Assembly (NCBI GenBank): GCA_035934385.1
Contig: DASYXY010000081.1
Span: forward strand, 106,840 to 170,839
DNA from: CF-118 sp035934385
GTDB taxonomy: Bacteria; Chloroflexota; Dormibacteria; Dormibacterales; Dormibacteraceae
DNA: 64,000 nt
Reading direction: 5' to 3'
Positions 47,412 to 55,113 of the stretch are shown one piece after another. The notes beneath the pieces are model-generated. The model was given only the letters and a program-made list of their open reading frames with translations. It was not told where the DNA came from and made no database searches. Within the stretch, counting starts at the first letter, position 1, and every line of letters begins with the position of its first letter. The position numbers were made by a program, and so were the translations under genes.

Positions 47412-47417
47412 TAGACT
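47412..47417 (+). promoter_or_regulatory. -10 element of the tRNA gene
   Basis: TAGACT ends 9 bases before the mature tRNA. The same hexamer precedes the genes at 12558, 21583 and 49028, so it looks like a favoured -10 sequence of this genome. No clear -35 at 17-bp spacing. Confidence 0.4.
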
Positions 47418-47426
47418 CACGCACGC

Positions 47427-47500
47427 GGGCCCGTAGCTCAGTTGGTTAGAGCGGCTGACTCATAATCAGCTGGTCGGTGGATCGAGGCCACCCGGGCCCA
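47427..47500 (+). tRNA. tRNA with CAU anticodon (Ile2 or elongator Met)
   Basis: 74 nt cloverleaf: acceptor GGGCCCG/CGGGCCC, D-arm GCTC...GAGC, anticodon arm CTGACT-CAT-AATCAG, T-arm GGTGG/CCACC with loop ATCGAGG. Discriminator A; CCA is not encoded. The ACTCATAATC anticodon loop is typical of tRNA-Ile2, whose C34 is modified to lysidine, but elongator tRNA-Met cannot be excluded by eye. Its 3' two-thirds are duplicated at 48941. Confidence 0.93.
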
Positions 47501-47501
47501 C
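47452..47501 (+). repeat. attL-like direct repeat, inside the tRNA gene
   Basis: 50 bp running from just 5' of the anticodon stem to one base past the discriminator, identical to 48941-48990. The bases on either side of the two copies differ. This is the geometry left by site-specific integration into a tRNA gene: the intact tRNA at one end and the duplicated 3' part at the other. Confidence 0.85.
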
Positions 47502-47569
47502 GCCAACCCCTCTCTTTTCGTACTCAGATTGTTGCCCTATTTTTCGGGCCTCGGCTCTTAACTAAGGCG

Positions 47570-47764
47570 CTACCGACGTCCGATTGGGCCGCGCTCGTAG
47601 GGCGACGTCAGGTCGTATCGCGGACCAGGGATGCCTCGGCGGCGGAGCTCCCTAATGACCTCTTGCGCCTCCGTCATTTTCCGAACGTCGACCTGGGGGT
47701 TCTTCTTGAGGATGGCCTTTACGTTCAGTCGTCTGATTCTCCGCTTCGACTTAGTTGCTGCCAT
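47570..47764 (-). CDS. Basic small protein of the islet, 64 aa
   Basis: Starts MAATKSKRRIRRLNVKAILK and contains VDVRKMTEAQEVIRELRRRG and a C-terminal YDLTSPYERGPIGRR. Very basic, predicted mostly helical; no family recognised. It overlaps the end of the protease gene by 14 bases, so it is co-translated with it. Possibly a substrate, adaptor or nucleic-acid-binding partner, but nothing in the sequence shows which. Confidence 0.68.
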   Translation of the reverse strand: MAATKSKRRIRRLNVKAILKKNPQVDVRKMTEAQEVIRELRRRGIPGPRYDLTSPYERGPIGRR

Positions 47765-48647
47765 AGCCTAGATACCTCCCTTTCGTGTGGATGACCATCA
47801 GGAAGTGGCTGCGTCGCATCTGGTAGTCCTGGAGCAGTCGGAAGTAGTCGTGGACTGCCTGGGACAACGCCTCGTTCAAACCAAAGTCATCAATCAGGAG
47901 CTTCACGTCTCGGCGGAGTACCTCCATTGGGATACCGCGGCTGTGCGAGTGCCATAACGCGGTGTTGTTGAGTTTCTTGGCGATCTCGTTGGCCCGCGCG
48001 ACCTTCATCTTCTTAGTGACCTTTAGTTTTTGGGTCTGGGTTTTCTTCCAGTTTTTGAACTTGTACTTCACAAGCCACTCCTCGAGCAGCTTGATCGACA
48101 ACTCTTCTTCTTGTTCGTATTGGTACAACGCTGCAGGATCAAAGTTCTGAAGCAAGTAGGCTAGTTCCGCAGTCGTCAATTTCCCATTAGCCGACTTATC
48201 GACCAGACGCTCGAACTGCCGAAGGTATCCGAGAGCGGGGACCTGCTGGCCTTCTTTGCGAATCTGCGGGTCGATCGGTCCGAGAGTCGACGCGTAGTCC
48301 ATGTATATGGAGTCGCCAGACATCACCAAGACGGTACCGGCGGACATCGCGTACGTCGGCACAAAGAAATCGACGCGACGATAGTGGTGCCGAAGGATGC
48401 GAGCGATCCGCTCGGCTACGGTGATGAAGCCGCCGGGAGTCTCAATTAGGAAAGCAACCGCCCTTCTGTGGGGTGTGATCGCTTCCACCGCGTCTTTGAT
48501 CCAGTCGTCGGCTGGCGAGTACATATCACCCAGATATGCAATGACGTCGGCGCCGGCTGCAGCTTCAAGGGCAGCTAGCCTCGCGTCCAGCTGCCCCTCG
48601 ATAATGCGGTTGGAATCGCGCTCCGCCTGGGAGGGTTGGCTAGCCAT
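47751..48647 (-). CDS. SDH-family Clp-fold serine proteinase
   Basis: 298 residues. Clp/crotonase-fold core at about 40-170: FLIETPGGFITVAERIA, then the nucleophile serine in PTYAMSAGTVLVMSGD, then YASTLGPIDPQI, the pattern of the serine dehydrogenase proteinase (SDH_sah) family related to SppA. No signal peptide or membrane helix, so it is probably cytoplasmic. A lysine-rich segment at about 200-235 (KFKNWKKTQTQKLKVTKKMK) is an insertion-like feature. The C-terminus is helical. Lower GC than its neighbours. It overlaps both flanking small genes. Confidence 0.88.
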   Translation of the reverse strand: MASQPSQAERDSNRIIEGQLDARLAALEAAAGADVIAYLGDMYSPADDWIKDAVEAITPHRRAVAFLIETPGGFITVAERIARILRHHYRRVDFFVPTYAMSAGTVLVMSGDSIYMDYASTLGPIDPQIRKEGQQVPALGYLRQFERLVDKSANGKLTTAELAYLLQNFDPAALYQYEQEEELSIKLLEEWLVKYKFKNWKKTQTQKLKVTKKMKVARANEIAKKLNNTALWHSHSRGIPMEVLRRDVKLLIDDFGLNEALSQAVHDYFRLLQDYQMRRSHFLMVIHTKGRYLGYGSN

Positions 48648-48816
48648 TTGACCATCGCTTCTTGGCGGCGAGTCTAGCGATCTCTGTTCTCTGCGTAGGT
48701 GTCAATTTGGCGGCTCGGGCTGCGCCCCCTTTTCGCCCGCCGAGGCGGCCCAATTCAACCGCTGCAGGATTCTTTCGCGGTCGGGGAGGATTCGCCATGC
48801 TTGAGCGGTCAGGCAT
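48640..48816 (-). CDS. KGG-like small basic protein
   Basis: 58 residues: a Pro-rich start, then NPAAVELGRLGGRKGGAARA and a tail with AKLTPTQRTEIARLAAKKRW. This GGRKGG...LTP..R.EIA...A..RW pattern is common in small proteins of unknown function in mobile and accessory regions. ATG 48816 is preferred over the upstream start because TAAAAT at 48829-48824 places the transcript start on it, which would make it leaderless. ATG 48798 is an alternative. Overlaps the protease start by 8 bases. Confidence 0.72.
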   Translation of the reverse strand: MPDRSSMANPPRPRKNPAAVELGRLGGRKGGAARAAKLTPTQRTEIARLAAKKRWSNG

Positions 48817-48940
48817 CTGCGCGATTTTACCGCGTCGGACGGACCTTTCGGTAGTCGGATGCAGCAGACTCCGCTCCAACCGAGGCGTTTTGGTTCAATC
48901 GGTAGCTCAACCGAGTTCGGATAGCCGGAACGACTCGCAA

Positions 48941-48990
48941 CGGCTGACTCATAATCAGCTGGTCGGTGGATCGAGGCCACCCGGGCCCAC
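48941..48990 (+). repeat. attR-like direct repeat (tRNA 3' fragment)
   Basis: Second, 50-bp perfect copy of the tRNA 3' part. The 5' half of the tRNA is missing here. The bases just upstream (48911-48937) can fold into CGAGT/ACTCG and CGGT/ACCG hairpins rather than a D-arm and acceptor strand, so this is not a second functional tRNA. Confidence 0.85.
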
Positions 48991-49027
48991 TCGAACTCGG
49001 GCTGGTTAGACTTTCGCGGACTCGCCG

Positions 49028-49447
49028 ATGAAGCTCGACTGGGCCCTGCTCGCCAACTACGCCGAGGTTCGTGACGGCCTCGCCTTCGTCACGGGCGGCG
49101 GCATCGACACTGTCCAGACGCCGCAGCTGCCCGCCGTTCTGAACGCCACCATCCTCGTTCGCCTCCTGCTGCATCGCACGGAGACCAACAAGCAGCATTC
49201 GTTGGACGTCGAGATAACCGACGAGGACGGCAGTACCATCGCCAAGGTCCAGGCGGGAGTGATGGTCGCCCTCAACAGCGAGCTGCCGATCGGCTGGGAC
49301 GTGCCGAGCATGGTCGCGTTGAACGTGCACGGCCTACAGCTTGCGAGAGAGGGTCGTTACGCGATCGAGATCTCCGCCGACAGCGTCCATCTGCGCACGC
49401 TCAACCTGCGCACGAAGGTGACGTCGGCCGCCAAGCAGGGCAATTGA
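49028..49447 (+). CDS. DUF6941-type hypothetical protein
   Basis: 139 residues of predicted beta-rich structure: KLDWALLANYAEVRDGLAFV, FVTGGGIDTVQTPQLP and a C-terminal GRYAIEISADSVHLRTLNL. The opening pattern (ALLAxYA...G...GGGIDxV) matches the small DUF6941 family, whose function is unknown. TAGACT at 49007-49012 gives a short 9-nt leader. It is coupled to the DedA gene by TTGA. It is the first chromosomal gene after the tRNA islet. Confidence 0.78.
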   Translation: MKLDWALLANYAEVRDGLAFVTGGGIDTVQTPQLPAVLNATILVRLLLHRTETNKQHSLDVEITDEDGSTIAKVQAGVMVALNSELPIGWDVPSMVALNVHGLQLAREGRYAIEISADSVHLRTLNLRTKVTSAAKQGN

Positions 49448-50061
49448 CCGCCGCGCTGAACAGCCTCGTCGCGCATTACGGAGTCCTTGCCGTGCTGCTC
49501 CTGATGGCTGCGGAGAGCTGCGGCATCCCGTTCCCGAGCGAGGTGATCATGCCCAGCGCGGGGTTGCTCGCCGCCACCGGGCAGATGAACCTGGCCGAGG
49601 CGATCGTCGCCGGCGCGGCCGGCAACCTGCTCGGCTCGCTGGTCGCATTCGCGCTGGCCGCGCGCTTCGGGCAGCCCCTGCTGCTCGGACCCGGCCGGTG
49701 GATCGGCATCCGCGCCCACCACCTCGAGATCGCCGACGGATGGTTCGAGCGCTGGGGATTGTGGGCCGTTTTCTTCGGTCGCCTGCTGCCGGTGGTGCGC
49801 ACGTACATCTCGTTTCCCGCAGGGCTCGCACGCATCAACCTCCTCTGGTTCTCCGTGCTCACCTTCGTCGGCGCGCTGCCGTGGTGTGCCGCTCTCGCGC
49901 TGGTCGGCTACACCCTGGGCAAGAACTACGACCGAGTCAGCGGACCGATCCAGTACGCCGCGATCGCGATTGCCGTGCTGGTCGCGGTGGTCGTGGTCGT
50001 TTGGTGGCTCAGAGGGAGAGCGCCCGCCAAAACGAGTGCGAGTGCCGGCACTCAAAGCTGA
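49444..50061 (+). CDS. DedA-family membrane protein
   Basis: 205 residues, SNARE-associated (DedA/VTT) family with about five to six membrane helices. Conserved features: ESCGIPFPSEVIMPSAG, the R-rich FGRLLPVVRTYISFPAG segment and a C-terminal helix VLVAVVVVVWWLRG. DedA proteins take part in phospholipid (undecaprenyl-phosphate) flipping or membrane-potential homeostasis. TTG start inside the DUF6941 end. The last eight codons are formed by a 20-bp repeat (50034-50053). Confidence 0.9.
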   Translation: MTAALNSLVAHYGVLAVLLLMAAESCGIPFPSEVIMPSAGLLAATGQMNLAEAIVAGAAGNLLGSLVAFALAARFGQPLLLGPGRWIGIRAHHLEIADGWFERWGLWAVFFGRLLPVVRTYISFPAGLARINLLWFSVLTFVGALPWCAALALVGYTLGKNYDRVSGPIQYAAIAIAVLVAVVVVVWWLRGRAPAKTSASAGTQS

Positions 50062-50095
50062 TTGACGCTTGAGATGAGTGCGAGTGCCGGCACTC
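50034..50095. repeat. Two identical 20-bp repeats, each with a 14-bp palindrome
   Basis: GAGTGCGAGTGCCGGCACTC occurs at 50034-50053 and again at 50076-50095, exactly 42 bp apart. Each contains the perfect palindrome GAGTGCCGGCACTC. They lie between the convergent DedA and sarcosine-oxidase-like genes. They could bind a dimeric regulator on one face of the DNA or form hairpins at the transcript ends; no U-tract is present. Confidence 0.65.
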
Positions 50096-50109
50096 GCGTG
50101 AAACCTTTG

Positions 50110-51210
50110 CTAGGTAAACCGCTGCAGCGCCAGGTGCGAGATGTCGCGCCGCGTGCCGCCATCGAGCACGAGGTCGGCTGCGATGTCGCCCACGACCGGC
50201 GAGAACTTGAAGCCATGACCAGAGCACGCGCTCAGGACCACCACGCGTGGCGATTCGGGATGAAGGCCGATCGCAAAGTGCTGGTCTGGAGTGTTCGTGT
50301 ACAGACATACGGCGCTGCGCGTCACGTGCCGGCTCACGCCATGCAGATATTTCGTTACGAAAAGGCGCAGCGGGTCGAGGTCGGCGTCGGTCGCGGTCCG
50401 CCGCACTGTGGACGGGTCCACCGTCTCGCCGCCGTGATGCCTGGCCAGCTTGATCGACGTGCCGTCGAGAGTCGGCAGCCCGTAAACGTCGCCCTGCGGC
50501 GTGGCCTCTCGGATCCACACCGGGAAGCGGTCAGGGCTGAACCAGTCGGCGTCCGACTGGATCGCGAGCCACACAAGCACTTGCCGCTCGACCTTGAGCG
50601 GAAGAGATGGCACGAGCTCGCTCATCCACGGGCCGGTGGCGATGACCGCGGCGTCGAAAGTCTCGTTACCCTGCGCGGTCGCCACCTCGACGCGGTCTGC
50701 CTTCGGTTCCACGCGAATCACCTGCGTGTTGCGGCGTACATCGAGCTCGCGGATCATCGCCGACACGACCGCCTCGACGCGCAGGAAGCCCGCCTGCGGG
50801 TCGAACACCGCGATCTCCCCGTCGCCGACGATGTGGCCGGGATAGCGGCGGCGAAGCTCTGACGCATCGAGGATCTTGATCTCGAGGCCGTGCTCCCTGG
50901 CCGCCTCCTGCGAGGCGACGACCGCCTCAGAGTCGGGCGCGCCGATCATCAAGAGCCCTGTCAGCGTGAGCAGCTGCTGCTTCGATTCCGCCTCCAGCTC
51001 GCGCCACATCCCGAACGTCTCCTTGAGCAGCGGCACGTACCAGGGACCCTCGAAGTACGCAGTGCGTGTCACGCGCGACTCGCCATGCGTCGACCCGAGG
51101 TCATGCGGGGGCGAGTACCGATCGAAGCAAACGACCTCGACGCCGCGCTTGTGTAGCCGCCAACCCGAGGCGGCTCCCATCGCGCCACAGCCGACCACCG
51201 CGACTCTCAT
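50110..51210 (-). CDS. Monomeric sarcosine oxidase/N-methyltryptophan oxidase-like flavoenzyme
   Basis: 366 residues, DAO-family amine oxidase. FAD Rossmann motif VAVVGCGAMGAASGWRL at the N-terminus, GSTHGESRVTRTAYFE, and the covalent-flavin cysteine context SAVCLYTNTPDQHFAIG with SACSGHGFKFSPVVG near the end, all typical of MSOX/SolA. It oxidises N-methyl or secondary amino acids with O2, releasing H2O2. It is followed upstream on the same strand by a free lipoyl-domain gene 12 bases away, so the two are likely co-transcribed. Confidence 0.9.
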   Translation of the reverse strand: MRVAVVGCGAMGAASGWRLHKRGVEVVCFDRYSPPHDLGSTHGESRVTRTAYFEGPWYVPLLKETFGMWRELEAESKQQLLTLTGLLMIGAPDSEAVVASQEAAREHGLEIKILDASELRRRYPGHIVGDGEIAVFDPQAGFLRVEAVVSAMIRELDVRRNTQVIRVEPKADRVEVATAQGNETFDAAVIATGPWMSELVPSLPLKVERQVLVWLAIQSDADWFSPDRFPVWIREATPQGDVYGLPTLDGTSIKLARHHGGETVDPSTVRRTATDADLDPLRLFVTKYLHGVSRHVTRSAVCLYTNTPDQHFAIGLHPESPRVVVLSACSGHGFKFSPVVGDIAADLVLDGGTRRDISHLALQRFT

Positions 51211-51222
51211 CCTGGAATCCGC

Positions 51223-51462
51223 CTACTCAGGCGTCACCGTCGCGATCGGCTGGCCGGCCTTGACCGGATCGCCTTCGCCGACGAGCAGCTCCTCGACGGT
51301 GCCTGTGACGGGGGAGGGAATCTCGGCGTTCACCTTGTCTGTGCGTGCCTCGACGATGGTCTCGCCCTCGACGATGTGGTCGCCCTTCTTCTTGGCCCAT
51401 GCGCCGATCACGATGTCCTCGGCACCCTGCAAGTCGGGCATCAGGATTTCCTTGACGTTCAC
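51223..51462 (-). CDS. Stand-alone lipoyl/biotinyl-domain protein
   Basis: 79 residues, a single lipoyl-type hammerhead domain with the modified lysine in EARTDKVNAEIPSPVTG (K43). The TDKVN context is that of lipoyl rather than biotinyl domains (which have MKM). No E2 catalytic or subunit-binding domain is attached, unlike GcvH or E2 proteins. Upstream of the sarcosine-oxidase-like gene on the same strand, suggesting a C1- or amine-related role; it could also serve the orphan E1-alpha encoded 30 kb away, which is speculative. Confidence 0.87.
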   Translation of the reverse strand: MNVKEILMPDLQGAEDIVIGAWAKKKGDHIVEGETIVEARTDKVNAEIPSPVTGTVEELLVGEGDPVKAGQPIATVTPE

Positions 51463-51483
51463 GTGATCAATTCTCTGTCACCG

Positions 51484-53070
51484 CTAGGCCATGGCGACGA
51501 CGTCCAGCAGCTCGTCGTCCCAGTAGTCAACCCGACCCTCGGGCATGAAGACGACGCGGCTTGGTTTCAGCGCCCCGACGAACTCCGTGTCGTGACTAAC
51601 GATGACCATCGTCCCGGGCCACGCTGCCAGCGCCTGCGCCACGCCCACACGCGAAGGCGGATCAAGGTTGTTGGTCGGCTCGTCGAGCAGGAGCACGTTG
51701 TGGCGCCCAGCCACAAGCTGCGCCAGGGCCAGTTTTGTTTTCTCGCCGCCGGAAAGCGTGCCGGCGTCCTGGCGCGCGACGTCGCCGGTCAGCCCGAACA
51801 TCCCGAGGAGCGCACGCAGCACCGGCTCCTCCGCGTCCGAGTGCTCGCGCATCTGCGTCAGCACGGGCACGCCGGCACGAATGTTCTCGTGCTCCTGCGC
51901 GTAATAGCCGAGCGAAACTGCGTGGCCCAGCCGGAACGCGCCCGCGCTGGGCTGTGATTCGCCCGCCAGGATGCGCAGCATGCTCGTCTTGCCCGCGCCG
52001 TTCAGCCCCATGACGAGCAGCCTCTGGCCGCGTTCGACCTCGAACGACACATCGCGAAAGACAAGCGGTCCGCCGTAGCCCTTGGCAAGCGCTTCGACGC
52101 TGAGCGCGACGCGCCCGCTGCGCGGCGGATCCGGAAACGAGATCTTCACCTTGCGCTCGCGCCGCGGCGCGCTCACCTGCTGCGCCTTCAACCGGTCGAC
52201 CCTCTTGAAGATTGCCTTGGCCGTGCGCGCTCGCTTCTCGGTCTGCCTGCGCATGACCTCCGCCAGGAGGCTCAAGCGCTTGATCTCCGTTTGCTGGCGC
52301 TGCGCGAGCGCGGTCAGGCGTGCCTCCGCCGCCTTGCGGGCGGCCTGGTACTGGGTGTATGTGCCGCGGTACTCGACCATCCGGCCGGCGTCGATGTGCA
52401 GGACGCGGGTGATCGCCTCGTCCAGCAGCATCAGGTCGTGGCTGACCACGATGACGGCGCCACGGTTCGTGCGCAGGAAGTCCATGAGCCATGCCTTGGC
52501 GTCGCTGTCGAGATGGTTGGTCGGCTCGTCGAGCAGCAGCAGGTCGGCGTCAGCAAACAGGGCGCGGGCCAGCTCGAGCCGGCGCCGCTCACCTCCGGAC
52601 AGGACGCCGAGCGGCAGGTCGACGCGACCTTCCTTCAGACCAAGGCCGGCCGCGATGCGGCGCGCGTCCGACTCCGCCGAGTAGCCGCCGTCCAGCCGGT
52701 AGCGCTCCTCGGCGTCGGAGAAGTGCTGGATGTTGGCGAGGGATGGGTCCGTGTCCATGAGCGCGTGCAGCTGGGCCAGCCTCTCGGCCGCGCGATCGAG
52801 CCCCCGGCCGGACAGAATGTGGGACAGAGCGGAATGCGTTGCCTGGGCGCGAGGCCTGGGGTTTTGCGGCACGTAGCCCAGGCTGCCGCGCCGCAGCACC
52901 AGGCCGGCGGCTGCGTCGTCCTCACCCGCCAGCACCTTGAGCAGGCTCGTCTTGCCGGCGCCGTTGCGTCCGACCAGGCCGACCTTGTCCCCGGGCCCGA
53001 CCGTGAAGTCGGCGTCGGTGAGGACTCGGCGCGCGGCGACATCGATGGCGAGGTTCCGAACCTGGAGCAC
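51484..53070 (-). CDS. ABC-F family ATPase
   Basis: 528 residues, two ABC cassettes without membrane segments. First Walker A GRNGAGKTSLL with signature LSGGERRRLELARAL; second GLNGAGKTSML with LSGGEKTKLALAQLV; each Walker B ends in LLDEPTN. The charged interdomain linker (about 225-290) corresponds to the P-site tRNA-interaction motif. ABC-F proteins act on ribosomes, as translation factors or antibiotic-protection proteins. GTG start; TAACAT at 53082-53077 puts +1 on this codon, so it is probably leaderless. Confidence 0.93.
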   Translation of the reverse strand: MLQVRNLAIDVAARRVLTDADFTVGPGDKVGLVGRNGAGKTSLLKVLAGEDDAAAGLVLRRGSLGYVPQNPRPRAQATHSALSHILSGRGLDRAAERLAQLHALMDTDPSLANIQHFSDAEERYRLDGGYSAESDARRIAAGLGLKEGRVDLPLGVLSGGERRRLELARALFADADLLLLDEPTNHLDSDAKAWLMDFLRTNRGAVIVVSHDLMLLDEAITRVLHIDAGRMVEYRGTYTQYQAARKAAEARLTALAQRQQTEIKRLSLLAEVMRRQTEKRARTAKAIFKRVDRLKAQQVSAPRRERKVKISFPDPPRSGRVALSVEALAKGYGGPLVFRDVSFEVERGQRLLVMGLNGAGKTSMLRILAGESQPSAGAFRLGHAVSLGYYAQEHENIRAGVPVLTQMREHSDAEEPVLRALLGMFGLTGDVARQDAGTLSGGEKTKLALAQLVAGRHNVLLLDEPTNNLDPPSRVGVAQALAAWPGTMVIVSHDTEFVGALKPSRVVFMPEGRVDYWDDELLDVVAMA

Positions 53071-53112
53071 CGGGCAATGTTACGTAGGCGGCCAATCGTC
53101 GTTTCGTGAGTC

Positions 53113-54000
53113 ATGAAAAAGCTGCTGATCGCCGCCGTGATCCTCGCCGCCGCCGCCGCCTGCGGCGAAGCTTCCATGAGCTCCTCGGCCCCACAAGGTA
53201 GATCTGTATCGGGCGCTCAGGCTCTGCAGCAGGCCCCTGACAAGTCGACCACCGTGGTCCCGCCGGGGACGACGACCATCGCGCCGACTCAGCCCGAGCC
53301 GATGCCGATTCAGGGTCCCCTTGTGATCAGGCAGGCGCAGCTCACCGTCAGCGTTGCGTCCGGATCCTTCGACTCCAAGCTGGCCGACGTGCGCCAGCTG
53401 GTCGAGCTCGAGCAGGGCTTCATCGCCGGCACCGACGCCCAGGTGAACCCGCAGCTTGCCGACGACCGAATCCGCACGGGCGTGATCAGCTTCATGGTCC
53501 CGGCTAAGAACTTCGACGAGACGATCGACTCGCTCGCGAGGCTCGGCAAGGTCCAGAACGAGCACATCAGCGGCCAGGACGTGAGCGCGCAGTACGTCGA
53601 CCTGCAGGCTCGACTGGCCAACGAAGAGGCCCAGCGCAACGCGATGCTCGCGCTGCTGCAGAGGGCCCAGTCGGTGTCCGACATCATCGCGGTCCAGAAC
53701 CAGCTTGGTCAGATCACGCAGCAGATCGAGGAGCTGAAAGGGCAGATCCAGTACCTCGACCACAACACCTCGTACAGCACCGTGACCGTGAACATCGTCG
53801 AGGCGGGCGCGCCGGCGCCGGTCGTGGCGGGCGACACATGGGGATTCGTCACCGCCCTTGGTGACGCCGCGCACAACTTCGTGACCACGATCAACTACAT
53901 CGTCACCGGCCTGGGCGCGATCGGCCCGGTGCTGGTGCTGTTGGCCCTGGCCTACTTCGGGTGGCGGCGGCTCGGCAGCCCGACGTGGCGCCGCGCCTAG
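53113..54000 (+). CDS. DUF4349 lipoprotein
   Basis: 295 residues. Signal peptide with lipobox AAAAAC (cleavage before Cys17), a Ser/Thr/Pro-rich stretch, then the DUF4349 domain: paired beta strands (LVIRQAQLTVSVASGSF), and the coiled-coil-like DLQARLANEEAQRNAMLALL. A C-terminal membrane helix (LGAIGPVLVLLALAYFGW) follows. It is anchored at both ends and faces outward. Function of the family is unknown; the architecture suggests an envelope sensor or scaffold. Confidence 0.87.
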   Translation: MKKLLIAAVILAAAAACGEASMSSSAPQGRSVSGAQALQQAPDKSTTVVPPGTTTIAPTQPEPMPIQGPLVIRQAQLTVSVASGSFDSKLADVRQLVELEQGFIAGTDAQVNPQLADDRIRTGVISFMVPAKNFDETIDSLARLGKVQNEHISGQDVSAQYVDLQARLANEEAQRNAMLALLQRAQSVSDIIAVQNQLGQITQQIEELKGQIQYLDHNTSYSTVTVNIVEAGAPAPVVAGDTWGFVTALGDAAHNFVTTINYIVTGLGAIGPVLVLLALAYFGWRRLGSPTWRRA

Positions 54001-54074
54001 CGCTGAAACGGAGGTCGCGTCCAGTAACCTGCACGGGTAACGCCCGTGAACGGTGACCGATCGAGGCTTGAACC

Positions 54075-54545
54075 GTGAGGCGAGCAATCGCCGTGCTGAT
54101 GCTGGTGGCGGCATCGGCGGTCGCCTGCGGCAGCGCCTCGCCGACCGCGGCGACGACGCCCTCGCCTGCGGCAAGCCCGAGTCCAAGCCCGAGTCCGAGC
54201 CCGTCCGGGCTGCAGTTCGTACTCAACGGAATCCACACGAGCGCGTCGGGAAAGATCACGGTGACCACCACACCGACGTCGACGACGATCGAGCTGATCA
54301 TCACCGGCCTCGCAGCGGACTCGTCTCACGTGTCGCACGTGCATTCGGGCAGCTGCCAGCAGCCGGGCGGCATCATTTACGCGCTCAACCAGGTGGTGGC
54401 GGACGGCACAGGCGCCGCCGACACGCGCTCCACGATCCAGGCGAAATATCCGCCGGCGAGCGGTCACTGGTACGTGGTGGTGCACGCGGGGCCGGACATG
54501 CAGGGCTCCAACGCCACGTACCTGATGTGCGGCAACTTGTTCTGA
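54075..54545 (+). CDS. CHRD-like lipoprotein
   Basis: 156 residues. Signal peptide with lipobox ASAVAC, a Ser-Pro repeat linker (SPSPSPSPSPS), then a beta-sandwich-like domain with GITGLAADSSHVSHVHSG, cited as TGLAADSSHVSHVHSGSC, and HWYVVVHAGPDMQGSN. The spacing of histidines and the final CGNLF fit CHRD or Cu-Zn SOD-like secreted domains. Located just upstream of the ECF sigma operon and possibly part of its regulon. Confidence 0.78.
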   Translation: MRRAIAVLMLVAASAVACGSASPTAATTPSPAASPSPSPSPSPSGLQFVLNGIHTSASGKITVTTTPTSTTIELIITGLAADSSHVSHVHSGSCQQPGGIIYALNQVVADGTGAADTRSTIQAKYPPASGHWYVVVHAGPDMQGSNATYLMCGNLF

Positions 54546-54555
54546 AGGCCCCGAG

Positions 54556-55113
54556 GTGACCTCGGAGTCGAGGCCGCCCGATTCGGTGCCCGAGGACGCC
54601 GCGCAGGAAGGCGGCCAGGTGGTCGAGCTGCCCGCGGCATCGCGCGTCGCCGACGTCGCGATCGACGAGCTCGAGCTGATCTACGCGTTCATCTATTCGC
54701 GTGTCGGCAACCGGGCCGACGCCGAGGACCTGACGCAGCAGGTGGCGATGAAGGCCATTCCCCGGCTCCGCCAGGGCGCGCCGGCGAGTGCAGTGCGCGG
54801 ATACCTCTTCGCCACCGCGCGATCCGTGCTTGGGGGCTTCTGGTCGACCCGGCTGGGCCTCTCCGAATCGGAGCTGCGCGACGACCTGGCGATGGCCATG
54901 CCACAGGGCGTTTACTCCGAGGAATCCGCCGAGCGGGTGCGGCTGATCCTCGAGCACCTCTCCGACAACTACCGCCGAGTCCTCGAGCTGCGTTTCCTGC
55001 ATGGGTATTCACTGAAGGAAGTGGCGGTTGAGATGCGCTCGACGGTGGGAGCGGTGAAGGTCATGCAGCTGCGCGCGTTGCGCGCGGCGGCGAAGGTGCG
55101 CCTCGATGGCTGA
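54556..55113 (+). CDS. ECF-family RNA polymerase sigma factor
   Basis: 185 residues. N-terminal 40 residues are acidic and variable. Sigma region 2 is YAFIYSRVGNRADAEDLTQQ, region 4 is LSDNYRRVLELRFLHGYSLK followed by EVAVEMRSTVGAVKVMQLRA. GTG start. Its end overlaps by 8 bases the Rieske-like membrane protein gene, the place where an anti-sigma factor usually sits, so the downstream protein is a candidate anti-sigma or signal-sensing partner. Confidence 0.9.
   Translation: MTSESRPPDSVPEDAAQEGGQVVELPAASRVADVAIDELELIYAFIYSRVGNRADAEDLTQQVAMKAIPRLRQGAPASAVRGYLFATARSVLGGFWSTRLGLSESELRDDLAMAMPQGVYSEESAERVRLILEHLSDNYRRVLELRFLHGYSLKEVAVEMRSTVGAVKVMQLRALRAAAKVRLDG

Larger units (their letters stand above)
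47452..48990. mobile_element. Minimal tRNA-integrated islet, about 1.49 kb, no integrase
   Basis: Bounded by the 50-bp direct repeats, whose start-to-start distance is 1489 bp. It carries three overlapping minus-strand genes and no recognisable recombinase. The central gene is visibly poorer in GC and richer in Lys codons than the surroundings, which supports transfer. It could be mobilised in trans or be the remnant of a larger element that lost its integrase. Confidence 0.75.

Noticed and set aside
48900..48990. A second complete tRNA gene at the downstream repeat
   Set aside because: Only the anticodon arm to the 3' end is present; the acceptor 5' strand and D-arm are missing.
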